A DNA stretch of 64,000 nucleotides from UWMA-0277 sp965183885 (GCA_965183885.1 OZ238992.1:496001-560000), one strand, 5' to 3'. Counted from the stretch's first letter, positions 18,632 through 27,862 are shown. A program made the numbers and translations. Notes: a model not told the origin generated them from the letters alone.

Positions 18632-20256
18632 ATCGATTCTATTACTTCGTTTATTATTTTATTAACTTTCCTTCTTCCTGACTTTAACTGTTGCTGTTGC
18701 ATTAAGCCACTCATACTTTCTCGCTTTTCTTTTGATGCTACTAAACACTGGAACTCATCATATAAAACTTCATCCGAAAGCTCATAACCAAGCCCTAAAT
18801 TTAAAAAACCATACTTAGCAGATGCAAAAAAATGTGTCATCTCTCTTTCATTCTGACCCAAAACTATTGCCGGGGTTCCTATACTAGCAACTTCATAAAT
18901 TGTTCTTCCTGCCGAAGTAAATATTAAATCTGCAGATAACATGTAATCTGATATATTTGACACATTAGTCATTACCTTTACATTTTCAAAAGAATGTAGC
19001 GATTCATATTTAGCATATCCAAAACCAGCTATTACTACAATTTCAATATTATTCTTAATACAGAAATCATTTATTGTTTCAATAACTTTTAACGTATAAT
19101 TATTTGGATCTACGCCACCAAAAGTAATAAGAATCTGCTTAACATCATCTTTTATTTTTTTTGTCTCTGAAAGCATAAACTCATCCCTAAGAATAAAATA
19201 GTCTTGCCCAAAGTAATGCGCATCTAATACCTCTTTTTCAGGATATATAGCATTTATCACTACATCAGCAACTTTACCTCCCTCTCCTAAGTCTTCAAAG
19301 TTAATAACCTTACAACCTTTATCTTTTAAAGTATTAATATATATCAGGTCAGTATCTAACCTATCATTAATTACAATATCAGGAGCATATACCATAATAT
19401 CATCAATAATAGATTCACTTTCTTGAATATGTACAGGATAATTTTTTTCCTTAATTACATCATAAGCCAACTTACTGTCTTCATCAACTAAAAATGAAAC
19501 TTGATGGTTTAGAATATCATTTGCTACCAATAGTGTGTTATAAACATGCCCCAGACCAACAGTACTATTTCCTGTAATTACAAATAATATATGTTTCCTT
19601 TTTAAATAATACTCACATAAATTCCAATCCTCATAAGTATCAATATCAATATCCTCTCCCATAGAGAGCAAGCTAAGCTCTACTTTTTCTCCTATTCTAT
19701 TATGCTCAGATATTATAGTATTTCTGGTAATTAAAAATGCTCCTGTTTCAGTAAACGAAGGTGTTAAGTACTGTCTATTTAAGCGCTCAGTATAATTAGG
19801 AATAAACTTTCCCTCTTCTTTTCTCCATGAAAGATGTGTTGCATCTTTTGCTGCAATAATTGTATCAATAGAATTATCTTCAAGCATCAAACTTATTGAT
19901 TTATCTAATGAGCCAGGACTAAGCAAAGGAGAGGTTGGCTGCATAGTAACTATCAAATCATAATCTTTAGCTTCAACCTCTTTACAATGCAGATAACAAT
20001 CGTATATAACAGGGTCAAGTGTAGATTTATCATCTGCTATTTGTGTAGGCCTCCTATGTGTTTTTGCTCCTAGCTTTACAGCTGTATTTAATATTTCATC
20101 ATCTTCACTACTAACATAAACATCCAAATTATATTTTGAATTGATTGCATTATTGATTGTATAGTACAATAATGGCTTCCCATTCAACATCCTAAGATTT
20201 TTTCTTGGAATTCCTTTTGACCCTCCTCTTGCAGGTATTACAACTAAAATATTCAT
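18628..20256 (-). CDS. Fusion: CMP-nonulosonate cytidylyltransferase + PseG-like UDP-sugar hydrolase
   Basis: 542 residues, two enzymes in one chain. Residues 1-225 are a NeuA/PseF-type cytidylyltransferase: VVIPARGGSKGIPRKNLRML, YVSSEDDEI, RPTQIADDKS, TMQPTSPLL. Residues about 228-542 are a GT-B fold like PseG/SpsG: FVITGNSTVGLGHVYNTLLV, VINFEDLGEGGKVADVVINA, ILITFGGVDPNN, ADLIFTSAGRTIYEVASIG. PseG removes UDP from the 2,4-diacetamido sugar, giving the substrate of NeuB/PseI; the first domain then activates the product with CMP. So one chain would carry the step before and the step after the neighbouring NeuB enzyme. The catalytic His of PseG appears kept (GLGHVYN). Confidence 0.85.
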   Translation of the reverse strand: MNILVVIPARGGSKGIPRKNLRMLNGKPLLYYTINNAINSKYNLDVYVSSEDDEILNTAVKLGAKTHRRPTQIADDKSTLDPVIYDCYLHCKEVEAKDYDLIVTMQPTSPLLSPGSLDKSISLMLEDNSIDTIIAAKDATHLSWRKEEGKFIPNYTERLNRQYLTPSFTETGAFLITRNTIISEHNRIGEKVELSLLSMGEDIDIDTYEDWNLCEYYLKRKHILFVITGNSTVGLGHVYNTLLVANDILNHQVSFLVDEDSKLAYDVIKEKNYPVHIQESESIIDDIMVYAPDIVINDRLDTDLIYINTLKDKGCKVINFEDLGEGGKVADVVINAIYPEKEVLDAHYFGQDYFILRDEFMLSETKKIKDDVKQILITFGGVDPNNYTLKVIETINDFCIKNNIEIVVIAGFGYAKYESLHSFENVKVMTNVSNISDYMLSADLIFTSAGRTIYEVASIGTPAIVLGQNEREMTHFFASAKYGFLNLGLGYELSDEVLYDEFQCLVASKEKRESMSGLMQQQQLKSGRRKVNKIINEVIESI

Positions 20257-20258
20257 GT

Positions 20259-21233
20259 TTATTTTAAATCAATCAATTCATTAAACTCAATCTCCAACTC
20301 TGTTTCTTTATTCTCAAAAAAACTATATAACTTATTAAAGATTGGTAACTTCTCATTTACCTCTTCATCCACCAAGCTATGAAACATATCTATAGCTCTT
20401 AAACCTTCTAATATAACAGAGTTTGATTTATAATCTGCACTAAAAAACCCTTTTCCGATAAGTAAACCTAAAGTTCTATTTCTACTTAAATCATTTAAAG
20501 AAGTCATACATAAATCTCCAAAACCACAAGCTAAAAACAATGTATCATCAGAACCTCCCATAGCTCTTAGTAAGACTCTTACTTCAGAAAAAGCCTTAGT
20601 TAAAATCATAAATCTCGTATTAGGTGAATTGTACTTAGCATCAACAACTCCTAAAACTAAAGCGTAAATATTTTTAAGTACACTTAACATTTCTACTCCT
20701 CTAATATCAGTAGTACAATCAATATGTAATGAAGTATCTTTTATAACCTGATTAATCTGATTATATTGATTATCTGAAGAATACCCAAGTGTAAGTAAGG
20801 TAGCTGCATGTTCCATAACCTCAACTGCAAATGAAGGCCCTTTTAAAGTAACGACATTATCTGTTCCTAAGGCTTTTTTTACACTATCAACAATTGTAAT
20901 ACCTTCTGCATACAAACCTTTTGAAAGGTTAACAAAAAGTACTCCTTCAGAAAAATAAGATTTTAATTTTATAAGATTCTCAATAATTACTGATGATGGC
21001 AATGCAATAAAAATTATGTCAACCTTAGATATAGCATTAAGATCATTGCTTGCTTTTAAATATTTAGAAAGATGCTTATTAGGAAAACAAGACCTGTTTG
21101 TATTCAAGGTATTAATCTCTTCAACTTTTTCCTGATTTCTTGAAAAAAGCACTACATTATTTTCAGTATTTACTGAGAGTTCATTTGCTATTGCAGTACC
21201 AAAAGTACCAGCTCCTAAGACTAAGATATTCAT
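20259..21233 (-). CDS. gpsA: NAD(P)-dependent glycerol-3-phosphate dehydrogenase (GpsA family)
   Basis: 324 residues. Rossmann motif LVLGAGTFGTAIANELS at the N-terminus, then IFIALPSSVI, LFVNLSKGLY, VTLKGPSFAVEVMEHAATLL and, in the helical C-terminal domain, VLKNIYALVLGVVDAKYNSPN with the conserved catalytic Lys, and FLACGFGDLCMTSLNDLSRN RTLG (a TSxxSRNR-type motif). GpsA makes sn-glycerol-3-phosphate for phospholipids. Its position inside a polysaccharide operon, two bases from the nonulosonate fusion gene, raises the possibility of a dedicated role in glycerol-phosphate decoration; I cannot tell whether it is the only gpsA of the genome. Confidence 0.85.
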   Translation of the reverse strand: MNILVLGAGTFGTAIANELSVNTENNVVLFSRNQEKVEEINTLNTNRSCFPNKHLSKYLKASNDLNAISKVDIIFIALPSSVIIENLIKLKSYFSEGVLFVNLSKGLYAEGITIVDSVKKALGTDNVVTLKGPSFAVEVMEHAATLLTLGYSSDNQYNQINQVIKDTSLHIDCTTDIRGVEMLSVLKNIYALVLGVVDAKYNSPNTRFMILTKAFSEVRVLLRAMGGSDDTLFLACGFGDLCMTSLNDLSRNRTLGLLIGKGFFSADYKSNSVILEGLRAIDMFHSLVDEEVNEKLPIFNKLYSFFENKETELEIEFNELIDLK

Positions 21234-21252
21234 TCTGCAAATCTAGCAACTA

Positions 21253-23106
21253 TTAAGTCAACTCAGAGGTATATCCATCAACATATTTCAACAAGAGTTC
21301 TTTAACAATTATTTCATCTTGTTGCTCTCTTGCATTTTTTATAACCTCGATACAAGAAGCTACAACTTCCATTGATAGTTTTTGCTCTTTTGCCTGCATA
21401 ATTCTAGGATGCTCAGATTGCACTACATCATTACCAATAAGTAGCTCCTCATAAAGTTTTTCACCAGGTCTTAAACCTGTGTATTCTATCCTAATATCAC
21501 CATCAGGGTTTTCATTATCAATAGGAGTAAGACCACTTAAATGAATCATTTTATAGGCTAAATCAATTATTTTAATTGGCTCACCCATATCTAAAACAAA
21601 AACATCTCCCCCTTTAGCCATAGCTCCTGCCTGCAAAACTAATTGTACTGCTTCTGGGATTGACATAAAATAACGAGTAATATTTCTATGAGTTACTGTA
21701 ACCGGACCTCCTGCTTTTATTTGTTTTCTAAAAAGTGGAACAACTGAACCTGCGGAATCCAACACATTACCGAAACGAACCATAGAAAAACAAGTTTTAC
21801 TTTTTACAGCAAATGCTTGCAATACTAATTCTGAAAATCGTTTTGAAGCTCCCATAACATTTGTAGGACGAACAGCTTTATCAGTAGAAACCAACACCAT
21901 ATTTTCCACCCCTAACTCATCAGAAAGACGTGCCACATTAAAAGTCCCTACTACATTATTATACACTCCTGAAACAATATTAATCTCTACCATAGGCACG
22001 TGCTTATAAGCTGCTGCATGATAGATAGTATGGATTTCATGTTTAGATATTAACTTCTTTAATTGATAATAATTAGTTATTGTACATAAAGCTGGAATAA
22101 CCTCTACATTAACACCCTTAGCAACCAACTCTAAATGAATAGTATACAAGTTAAACTCTGAGTTATCTAATAAAACTACTTTTTTGGGAGATAACCTCAT
22201 TATTTGCCTAGACAACTCAGAACCAATACTTCCCCCAGCTCCTGTCACCAAAATATTCTTATCCTTTATATTTCTTTTTAAGAGCTCCTTTTTAGGCGCT
22301 ACAGGGCTTCTACCTAAAATATCACCTACCTCAACATGTTGTATAGCATCTAAGGAAACTATTCCATTTACAATATTATCTACTGAAGGTAAAACTTTAA
22401 CTTCAATAGGATATTTTGTAAGTTTTTTTAAAATCTGTTTTTTCTTTGAAGCTGTAATAGATGGAATTGCAAATAGCAGCACTTTAGCTCCTTTTTCTTT
22501 AATTAAATAATCTAATTTCTCATAAGGAAAAACCTCAAGATAATTCAAGATTGTACCTTGCCTTTGTTTATCATCATCAATAAAAGCAATAGAAGCATAA
22601 TCAACACTCTTTCTTAAACTTTCAGACAATTGAACCCCAGCATTACCTGCTCCATAAATAACTGTTTGCTTTCTTTCATTAACATAACTATCCCAAGAAT
22701 ATAAGATACCTTTAAACAAAAACCTTGAAGCAATTACAAATATATTAACAATAAACCAAAATATTGGAAGTACAGATCGTGGCAAGTTTGATTCCCTAAA
22801 AAACATCATAAAAAACCCAACAACTAAACAACTGATTGTTGTTGCCATAAATGTTGTTGTTATAACCTTAATCCCTATATATTGCAATACAGCTCTATAA
22901 AGTCCCAATCTTATAAATAAAGGAATCATTAACAAAGGAAAAACAAGAAATAACCACCACGACGACTCTATATAGTCAGCCGGCCATACTTCTCCTAAAC
23001 GCAATACAAAAGAGAACCATACTGAAAAAATAATAGTACACAAATCAATAAACAACATAATAAGTTGCTTATAAATACGCTCTAAATTTTGCAATCTAAA
23101 CTTCAT
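21253..23106 (-). CDS. Membrane-bound UDP-GlcNAc C4,6-dehydratase (WbpM/PglF/CapD type)
   Basis: 617 residues. Four membrane helices (about 10-130), a first Rossmann domain (VIYGAGNAGVQLSESL near 150), then the catalytic extended SDR domain (VTGAGGSIGSELSRQIMRL near 292; VSTDKAVRPTNVMGASKR near 410). The usual SDR Tyr is replaced by Met in the VMGASK motif, as is normal for this dehydratase family. It makes a UDP-4-keto-6-deoxy-HexNAc, the entry point to bacillosamine, fucosamine-type and nonulosonic acid sugars. The next gene upstream, an aminotransferase, overlaps it by 11 bases, the standard pairing for UDP-4-amino-sugars. Confidence 0.92.
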   Translation of the reverse strand: MKFRLQNLERIYKQLIMLFIDLCTIIFSVWFSFVLRLGEVWPADYIESSWWLFLVFPLLMIPLFIRLGLYRAVLQYIGIKVITTTFMATTISCLVVGFFMMFFRESNLPRSVLPIFWFIVNIFVIASRFLFKGILYSWDSYVNERKQTVIYGAGNAGVQLSESLRKSVDYASIAFIDDDKQRQGTILNYLEVFPYEKLDYLIKEKGAKVLLFAIPSITASKKKQILKKLTKYPIEVKVLPSVDNIVNGIVSLDAIQHVEVGDILGRSPVAPKKELLKRNIKDKNILVTGAGGSIGSELSRQIMRLSPKKVVLLDNSEFNLYTIHLELVAKGVNVEVIPALCTITNYYQLKKLISKHEIHTIYHAAAYKHVPMVEINIVSGVYNNVVGTFNVARLSDELGVENMVLVSTDKAVRPTNVMGASKRFSELVLQAFAVKSKTCFSMVRFGNVLDSAGSVVPLFRKQIKAGGPVTVTHRNITRYFMSIPEAVQLVLQAGAMAKGGDVFVLDMGEPIKIIDLAYKMIHLSGLTPIDNENPDGDIRIEYTGLRPGEKLYEELLIGNDVVQSEHPRIMQAKEQKLSMEVVASCIEVIKNAREQQDEIIVKELLLKYVDGYTSELT

Positions 23107-24229
23107 ACAATTCTTTTATGTTTTGTATTACTCTATCTATATCTTTCACCTCCATATTTGTCCCTGAAGGTAAACAAAGTCCTCTTAAAAATAAATCCTC
23201 AGATAGTTCTCCTCCATAATATTTACAGTCAATAAAAATAGGTTGCTTATGCATAGGCTTCCATAATGGACGACTTTCAACATTATCTTTTTCAAGATGC
23301 AAACGTAAAGTCTCTCTATCAATAGACGAGTCTTCACTTAATAATATTGTTGTCAGCCAATAGTTAGAGTATGCCCCTTGAAACTCTTCTAAAAAAGTAA
23401 TCTCCTGAATAGCTTCTAATTCTTTCTTATAATAATTAAAAATCATTCTCTTCTTCTGGACTCTGTCCTTAAGAACCTCTAACTGCCCAATACCAATTGC
23501 AGCAACAACATTACTCATTCTATAATTATAACCAATATTTGAATGTTCATAATGCGGAGCACTATCTCTAGCTTGAGTTGAAAGGAATTTTGCTTTCTCA
23601 ATCATCTTTTCATCCTTACTAATTAAAGCACCTCCCCCAGAAGTTGTAATAATTTTATTTCCATTAAAAGAATAAATTCCAAAAGCACCAAAGGTACCCA
23701 GCTGCCTTCCATTATAAGTACTTCCTAAAGCTTCAGCCGCATCTTCAATTAAAGGGATGTTATATTGATTAACAACTCTCATAATCTCATCCATACTAGC
23801 AGGCATTCCATATAAATGCACTAATACAATTGCCTTAGGAGGTTTACCTTGAGCTATCCCATCTAAAATTGCTTGCTCTAGCAACTTAGGACACATATTC
23901 CAACTCTCCTTATCACTATCAACAAATATTGGGTTAGCTCCTTGATAGACTATTGGATTAGCTGATGCTGAAAATGTAAATGATGAACAAATTACACTAT
24001 CACCTTTTTGAACGTTTAATAGAATTAAAGCTAGATGTAAAGCTGCTGTACCACTACTTAATGCTGCCACACTATAACCCTCAGAAATATCAGATAAATC
24101 TTGTTCAAACTTAGTAATATGAGGACCTACTGGGGCTATCCAATTTGTATCAAAAGCTTCTTTAACGTAAAGCTGCTCAGCTCCTCCCATGTGGGGTGAA
24201 GCCAACCATATTTTTTTTTCTTTGTTCAA
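23096..24229 (-). CDS. PLP-dependent sugar aminotransferase (DegT/DnrJ/EryC1 family)
   Basis: 377 residues. Starts IWLASPHMGGAEQLYVKEAF, with AALSSGTAALHLAL for cofactor phosphate binding, PLIEDAAEALGSTYNGRQLG, and GIYSFNGNKIITTSGGGALI carrying the PLP-binding Lys. C-terminal SRPLWKPMHKQPIF is typical of the PglE/LegC/PerA branch. It would convert the UDP-4-keto-6-deoxy sugar made by the downstream dehydratase into a 4-amino sugar, a precursor of di-N-acetylbacillosamine or a nonulosonic acid. Located between the sugar transferase and the dehydratase genes, as in pgl-type loci. Confidence 0.93.
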   Translation of the reverse strand: MNKEKKIWLASPHMGGAEQLYVKEAFDTNWIAPVGPHITKFEQDLSDISEGYSVAALSSGTAALHLALILLNVQKGDSVICSSFTFSASANPIVYQGANPIFVDSDKESWNMCPKLLEQAILDGIAQGKPPKAIVLVHLYGMPASMDEIMRVVNQYNIPLIEDAAEALGSTYNGRQLGTFGAFGIYSFNGNKIITTSGGGALISKDEKMIEKAKFLSTQARDSAPHYEHSNIGYNYRMSNVVAAIGIGQLEVLKDRVQKKRMIFNYYKKELEAIQEITFLEEFQGAYSNYWLTTILLSEDSSIDRETLRLHLEKDNVESRPLWKPMHKQPIFIDCKYYGGELSEDLFLRGLCLPSGTNMEVKDIDRVIQNIKELYEV

Positions 24230-24817
24230 TTAATAGGTTGTTCTGAATATAGTTGCAAATATAATCTTAATGTCTATCCAAAGGTTATTATTATAGTAAT
24301 AATCTAGATTTATTCGCACTTTATCAGGAAACACAACCTTCATATTATATTCTTCAGGGTCTTTCTGTTGTGCTAATAATTCTTCCTCATTTGCATATTT
24401 AAGACTTGCAACCCCTGTTATTCCAGGTCTTAATTCTAAAATTTTTCTATCCTCACCTCTTAATAAATCTGCATAACCTGGGACATCAGGTCTTGGACCA
24501 ACAAAACTCATCTCTCCTATCAACACATTCCAAAGCTCAGGCAATTCATCTAATTTATACTTCCTAAGAAACACGCCTACTTTAGTAATTCTACTATCTC
24601 CTTTTACTGAAACTGTAGAAGATGAGTCTTGCACAATAGACATTGTCCTAAACTTAACCAAAGTAAATTTCCCCCCATTTAGTCCAATTCTTTCCTGCTT
24701 AAAAAAAACAGCACCTTTTGATGAAAATCTTATAACTAATGAAACAATCAAAAATAAAGGCATAAAAACTATTAGACCAAAAAATGACATTATGATATCA
24801 AAAAATCTTTTTAGCAT
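24230..24817 (-). CDS. Short initiating sugar phosphotransferase (PglC type)
   Basis: 195 residues, the minimal monotopic form of the bacterial sugar-transferase family. One N-terminal re-entrant helix (KRFFDIIMSFFGLIVFMPLF), then SSKGAVFFKQERIGLNGGKF, VKFRTM, KLDELPELWNVLIGEMSFVG, PRPDVPGYADLL and RPGITGVASLKYANEEELL. Family members such as PglC and WbpL-like enzymes transfer phospho-bacillosamine or related sugars to undecaprenyl phosphate. It lies next to the aminotransferase and dehydratase genes, so a 4-amino/4-acylamido sugar is the likely first sugar (inference). Confidence 0.92.
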   Translation of the reverse strand: MLKRFFDIIMSFFGLIVFMPLFLIVSLVIRFSSKGAVFFKQERIGLNGGKFTLVKFRTMSIVQDSSSTVSVKGDSRITKVGVFLRKYKLDELPELWNVLIGEMSFVGPRPDVPGYADLLRGEDRKILELRPGITGVASLKYANEEELLAQQKDPEEYNMKVVFPDKVRINLDYYYNNNLWIDIKIIFATIFRTTY

Positions 24818-25566
24818 TACAATCTTCTTTTAATAGCATTAAAAGCATAAGAAACAAAACAATACAAGCTATAAAACAATGACAATTGTTCTATTTCTCT
24901 ATACACCTTCCAAACCCCTAAAGTTGCCTTTATCTTATTTGAAGTATTTGAGGTTGAAACTAGACGATACTTTGCTAACACCTTATTTAAACCATAAGCC
25001 TTAACTCCGGTTCTCATTATCTTTAACCAAAGCGCCATATCCTGAGAAGATCTTACATTAGGCATTTCAACATCACTAATTTTATTTCTATCTAGAATCA
25101 CTGTTAAACAGCCAATAGCAGTATTCTTTAAATAAGATTGATACCCCATACTCTTAGGGGCTCTTATTACATTATATTCTTTAGTATCATCCTCAGAAAT
25201 ACGAATATAAGCAGTATAAGAGAATGCTATACTACCTTCCTCCATAAACTTTAGTTGCTCCTCTAATTTATTTGACACCCACATATCATCACTATCTAAG
25301 AAAGCAATAAAACGTCCCTTTGCGCTTTTAATAGCAAGGTTTCTTGCTGTAGCAGGACCAACATTATTGGTTAAGAAAATTGGCTTTATTCTATCATCAT
25401 TACTAACTAATTCTTTAATTAGAGCAACTGAATTATCTTTTGAACAATCATCTACAATAAGCAATTCCCAATTCTCATAGGTCTGATTTACTACTGACTG
25501 AATACAAGAAGCAATAAATTTCTCAGAATTATACGAGGGGGTTATTATGGAAACTAAGCTATTCAT
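24817..25566 (-). CDS. Family 2 glycosyltransferase
   Basis: 249 residues. GT-A fold with VSIITPSYNSEKFIASCIQS, VVNQTYENWELLIVDDCSKD, GPATARNLAIKSAKG and the metal-binding FLDSDDMW (about residue 90). The C-terminal part ends in a short basic tail (NAIKRRL). It resembles teichuronic/O-antigen glycosyltransferases that add a sugar to a lipid-linked acceptor. It is one of only about three recognisable glycosyltransferases in the locus. Start codon overlaps the stop of the small acyltransferase gene by 8 bases. Confidence 0.92.
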   Translation of the reverse strand: MNSLVSIITPSYNSEKFIASCIQSVVNQTYENWELLIVDDCSKDNSVALIKELVSNDDRIKPIFLTNNVGPATARNLAIKSAKGRFIAFLDSDDMWVSNKLEEQLKFMEEGSIAFSYTAYIRISEDDTKEYNVIRAPKSMGYQSYLKNTAIGCLTVILDRNKISDVEMPNVRSSQDMALWLKIMRTGVKAYGLNKVLAKYRLVSTSNTSNKIKATLGVWKVYREIEQLSLFYSLYCFVSYAFNAIKRRL

Positions 25567-26056
25567 CTCTCAATAATTTATAAACCCCTAAAAAATCACT
25601 TTTCCTTCCTTCTGAAATTTTCTTAAAGCCTGCTTTCTCAATCCCTTTTACACTTGGGATATTATTCTTTCTTGTTCCTATCCAAATATCACTACCCTTT
25701 TTATGCTCAATAATTTTTGAGAGAGCAAACGGATACAAATTATTACCTCTAAACTTTAGATTTGTTTGGCAATTTACTATATGAAAATCACCTTTTTTCA
25801 TAAATGGAAACTTAAATATCTTTGGCAAAACATTTGAATAATGAGCAATCTCTCCAGTCTCTTTATCTTCTATATAAAAAATTAACATCTTACTCTTAGA
25901 AAATAAAAACCAAAACATATACAATAATAAAGAATCATTATGTAGCTTCAGTTCCCCAAGACTGGGTTTAAAAAAATAATATTTAAACTTATCATCAATC
26001 TTAATAGATGGACTACCACTATTTAAATAAAACATAAGCTCTCCCTCTTTATTCAT
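25559..26056 (-). CDS. GNAT-like acyltransferase, small
   Basis: I choose the ATG at 26056 (165 residues, MNKEGELMFYLN), which overlaps the upstream stop by 8 bases as other genes here do; the frame is open to 26110. The C-terminal half reads HIVNCQTNLKFRGNNLYPFA, IWIGTRKNNIPSVKGIEKAG, FKKISEGRK, which fits the GNAT N-acyltransferase pattern (motif A helix after strand 4, then the N-x-x-S-x-x-x-x-E-K-x-G-F ending). A role in N-acylating a 4-amino sugar (like PseH or PglD) is plausible given the neighbouring aminotransferase, but is inferred. Confidence 0.65.
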   Translation of the reverse strand: MNKEGELMFYLNSGSPSIKIDDKFKYYFFKPSLGELKLHNDSLLLYMFWFLFSKSKMLIFYIEDKETGEIAHYSNVLPKIFKFPFMKKGDFHIVNCQTNLKFRGNNLYPFALSKIIEHKKGSDIWIGTRKNNIPSVKGIEKAGFKKISEGRKSDFLGVYKLLRDE

Positions 26057-26861
26057 AGCTTCTTCTAATTTCTTCTTGAGACAAAATTGCCGTAACTCTC
26101 TGTGGAACAATAAATTTCATTTTTTTTAATAAACTTTTAAAAGGATAAAGCAATCTAACTACTAATTGAATGAATGGGGCATAAGTAACATGCAGCTGAC
26201 AATATGCTTTTCTAAACTTAAACTTTCTTATGTATTCCTTCTGAATATTTGTTTCATGCAGTATACTTTTTGTCCCTCCACAAACATATTTTAATTTCAA
26301 TTCATTTAAGTAATAGTCAGTCATAGTATAAAACAAAACATCACTCATTCTTAATTTTAAATAATCTGGATGAAATTTAGTTGTTGAATAATCACAGAAA
26401 CCTTCTCTAAGTCTATTTTGACTATATCCAATAAGCTTACCTTCATTATTAAAAACTCCCCAAAAATCCCAATTTCCTAACAAAGTATTAATCTCTCCAG
26501 TAAATTGAGCTTTTGTTTTCATAGAATGTTTATTAATATATCTTTTAAAAGCGCTTTCATACACTTCATATCCATCCTTAATAATCACTTCTGAAGAAAC
26601 AAGCCTTACGTCTACATTTTTCAGTCCTTTTCTAATACTTTTTCTAGTATTACTACTTAACTCTTCAAGCCCATCACATTTATCTTTTATAATATACCAA
26701 AAGTCAGTTTCCTCTGTACAATCAAAATTAGATGTCCATCTAGCGAAAAAAGCATTATTATTAACAATTAACTCCTTAATTTCTTTTTCCGAAGTAAGCA
26801 CTTCAACATGAGGAGCTGACAAAGGAATCATTGCACTATTATATTTTCTCCAATTTATCAT
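26049..26861 (-). CDS. GNAT/FemAB-like acyltransferase
   Basis: 270 residues. Contains DCTEETDFWYIIKDKCDGLE, LSSNTRKSIRKGLKNVDVRL, a central FWGVFNNEGKLIGYSQNRL strand-helix unit and a later KLKYVCGGTKSILHETNIQK segment. The pattern of an N-terminal domain with SSNTRKSIRKG followed by a GNAT-like half resembles FemAB/BioF2-type acyltransferases found in polysaccharide loci. Substrate unknown. Sits in tandem with the smaller GNAT-like gene and overlaps the EpsG-type gene by 4 bases. Confidence 0.6.
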   Translation of the reverse strand: MINWRKYNSAMIPLSAPHVEVLTSEKEIKELIVNNNAFFARWTSNFDCTEETDFWYIIKDKCDGLEELSSNTRKSIRKGLKNVDVRLVSSEVIIKDGYEVYESAFKRYINKHSMKTKAQFTGEINTLLGNWDFWGVFNNEGKLIGYSQNRLREGFCDYSTTKFHPDYLKLRMSDVLFYTMTDYYLNELKLKYVCGGTKSILHETNIQKEYIRKFKFRKAYCQLHVTYAPFIQLVVRLLYPFKSLLKKMKFIVPQRVTAILSQEEIRRSYE

Positions 26862-27859
26862 AAAAAAGAACGACTTAAAAACCTTAATGAACTAGCAAAA
26901 AACAATACAGGAAGACTAAATATCAACAATAGGGCTACCCTGAGCATTCTCCTTTTTAAACTAGTAACTGTTAAAGAATATTTATATAGATCAAATATTA
27001 AAAACACAATAAACAGCATACCTAAACGCTCTGCAATCATATCAACTTCCAGATTAACTAACCCCATAAGCAATATAATACTAAATAATAAAGATGGAAT
27101 TGTTTGGAATATATTAAGTATGTTATCCTTGTATTTTATTAGTGCTATAACCAGAATTACACAAAAAATTAATAAATATACATAACCCATATTTAGAACT
27201 GTAGGCTTTGCTGATTTAAGCATTGCTAGCAAACTTAACGAAGACACATACAGAATAGAAAGTGAAATAGAAATAGTAACTCTATCTTTTAACTGAAATT
27301 TAAAGAATCGTTTTATAATAAATATTGGCATTAATAAAATCACAATATTATGAATAAATACTCCACAAATAAATAACATTATTGATTTCTTATAATCTGT
27401 CTCAACTATAGCATATGAGTATAATATTACAATAGTTGCAAAAAACTGCCTATATATATTCTCATACCCAAAGAAAAAAGGAAAAGTAGTAAGTAGTATT
27501 ATAAATAAACCTTTTTTAAATTTCTGACCTTTTAACATTACTGAATCCTGAACTCTAAGTAGTAAATATATCCATACAAAATCAAGAATAATAAATGCTA
27601 ATTGATCTGACTTTACTATAAAATAAATAATTCTTAGAGAGAACCAATATATAAACTCTCTCAAATAATAAATATCAAAAGATGTTGCTCTCATCTCTTT
27701 TGCATAAGTCACAATATCATAATCATAACCTGAAGTTCTTACTACAATCATAAAAAGGAATGTTAATGGCAGGTACAACCATTTAAACATATTATTGCTC
27801 TCAATAAGCAATGTAAACAAACCTAATACAATTAAAGATATAAATATAATAAACTCCAT
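26858..27859 (-). CDS. EpsG-type polysaccharide polymerase (Wzy-like)
   Basis: 333 residues with about 9-10 membrane helices. The early motif VVRTSGYDYDIVTYAKEMRA (about residues 40-60) matches the conserved R..G.DY..Y region of EpsG-family proteins, and FGYENIYRQFFATIVILYSY matches the following R-Q-motif helix. EpsG proteins are thought to polymerise repeat units in exopolysaccharide pathways. Together with the MurJ-like flippase next to it, it forms the second export/polymerisation pair of the locus. Confidence 0.8.
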   Translation of the reverse strand: MEFIIFISLIVLGLFTLLIESNNMFKWLYLPLTFLFMIVVRTSGYDYDIVTYAKEMRATSFDIYYLREFIYWFSLRIIYFIVKSDQLAFIILDFVWIYLLLRVQDSVMLKGQKFKKGLFIILLTTFPFFFGYENIYRQFFATIVILYSYAIVETDYKKSIMLFICGVFIHNIVILLMPIFIIKRFFKFQLKDRVTISISLSILYVSSLSLLAMLKSAKPTVLNMGYVYLLIFCVILVIALIKYKDNILNIFQTIPSLLFSIILLMGLVNLEVDMIAERLGMLFIVFLIFDLYKYSLTVTSLKRRMLRVALLLIFSLPVLFFASSLRFLSRSFL

Positions 27860-27862
27860 TCC

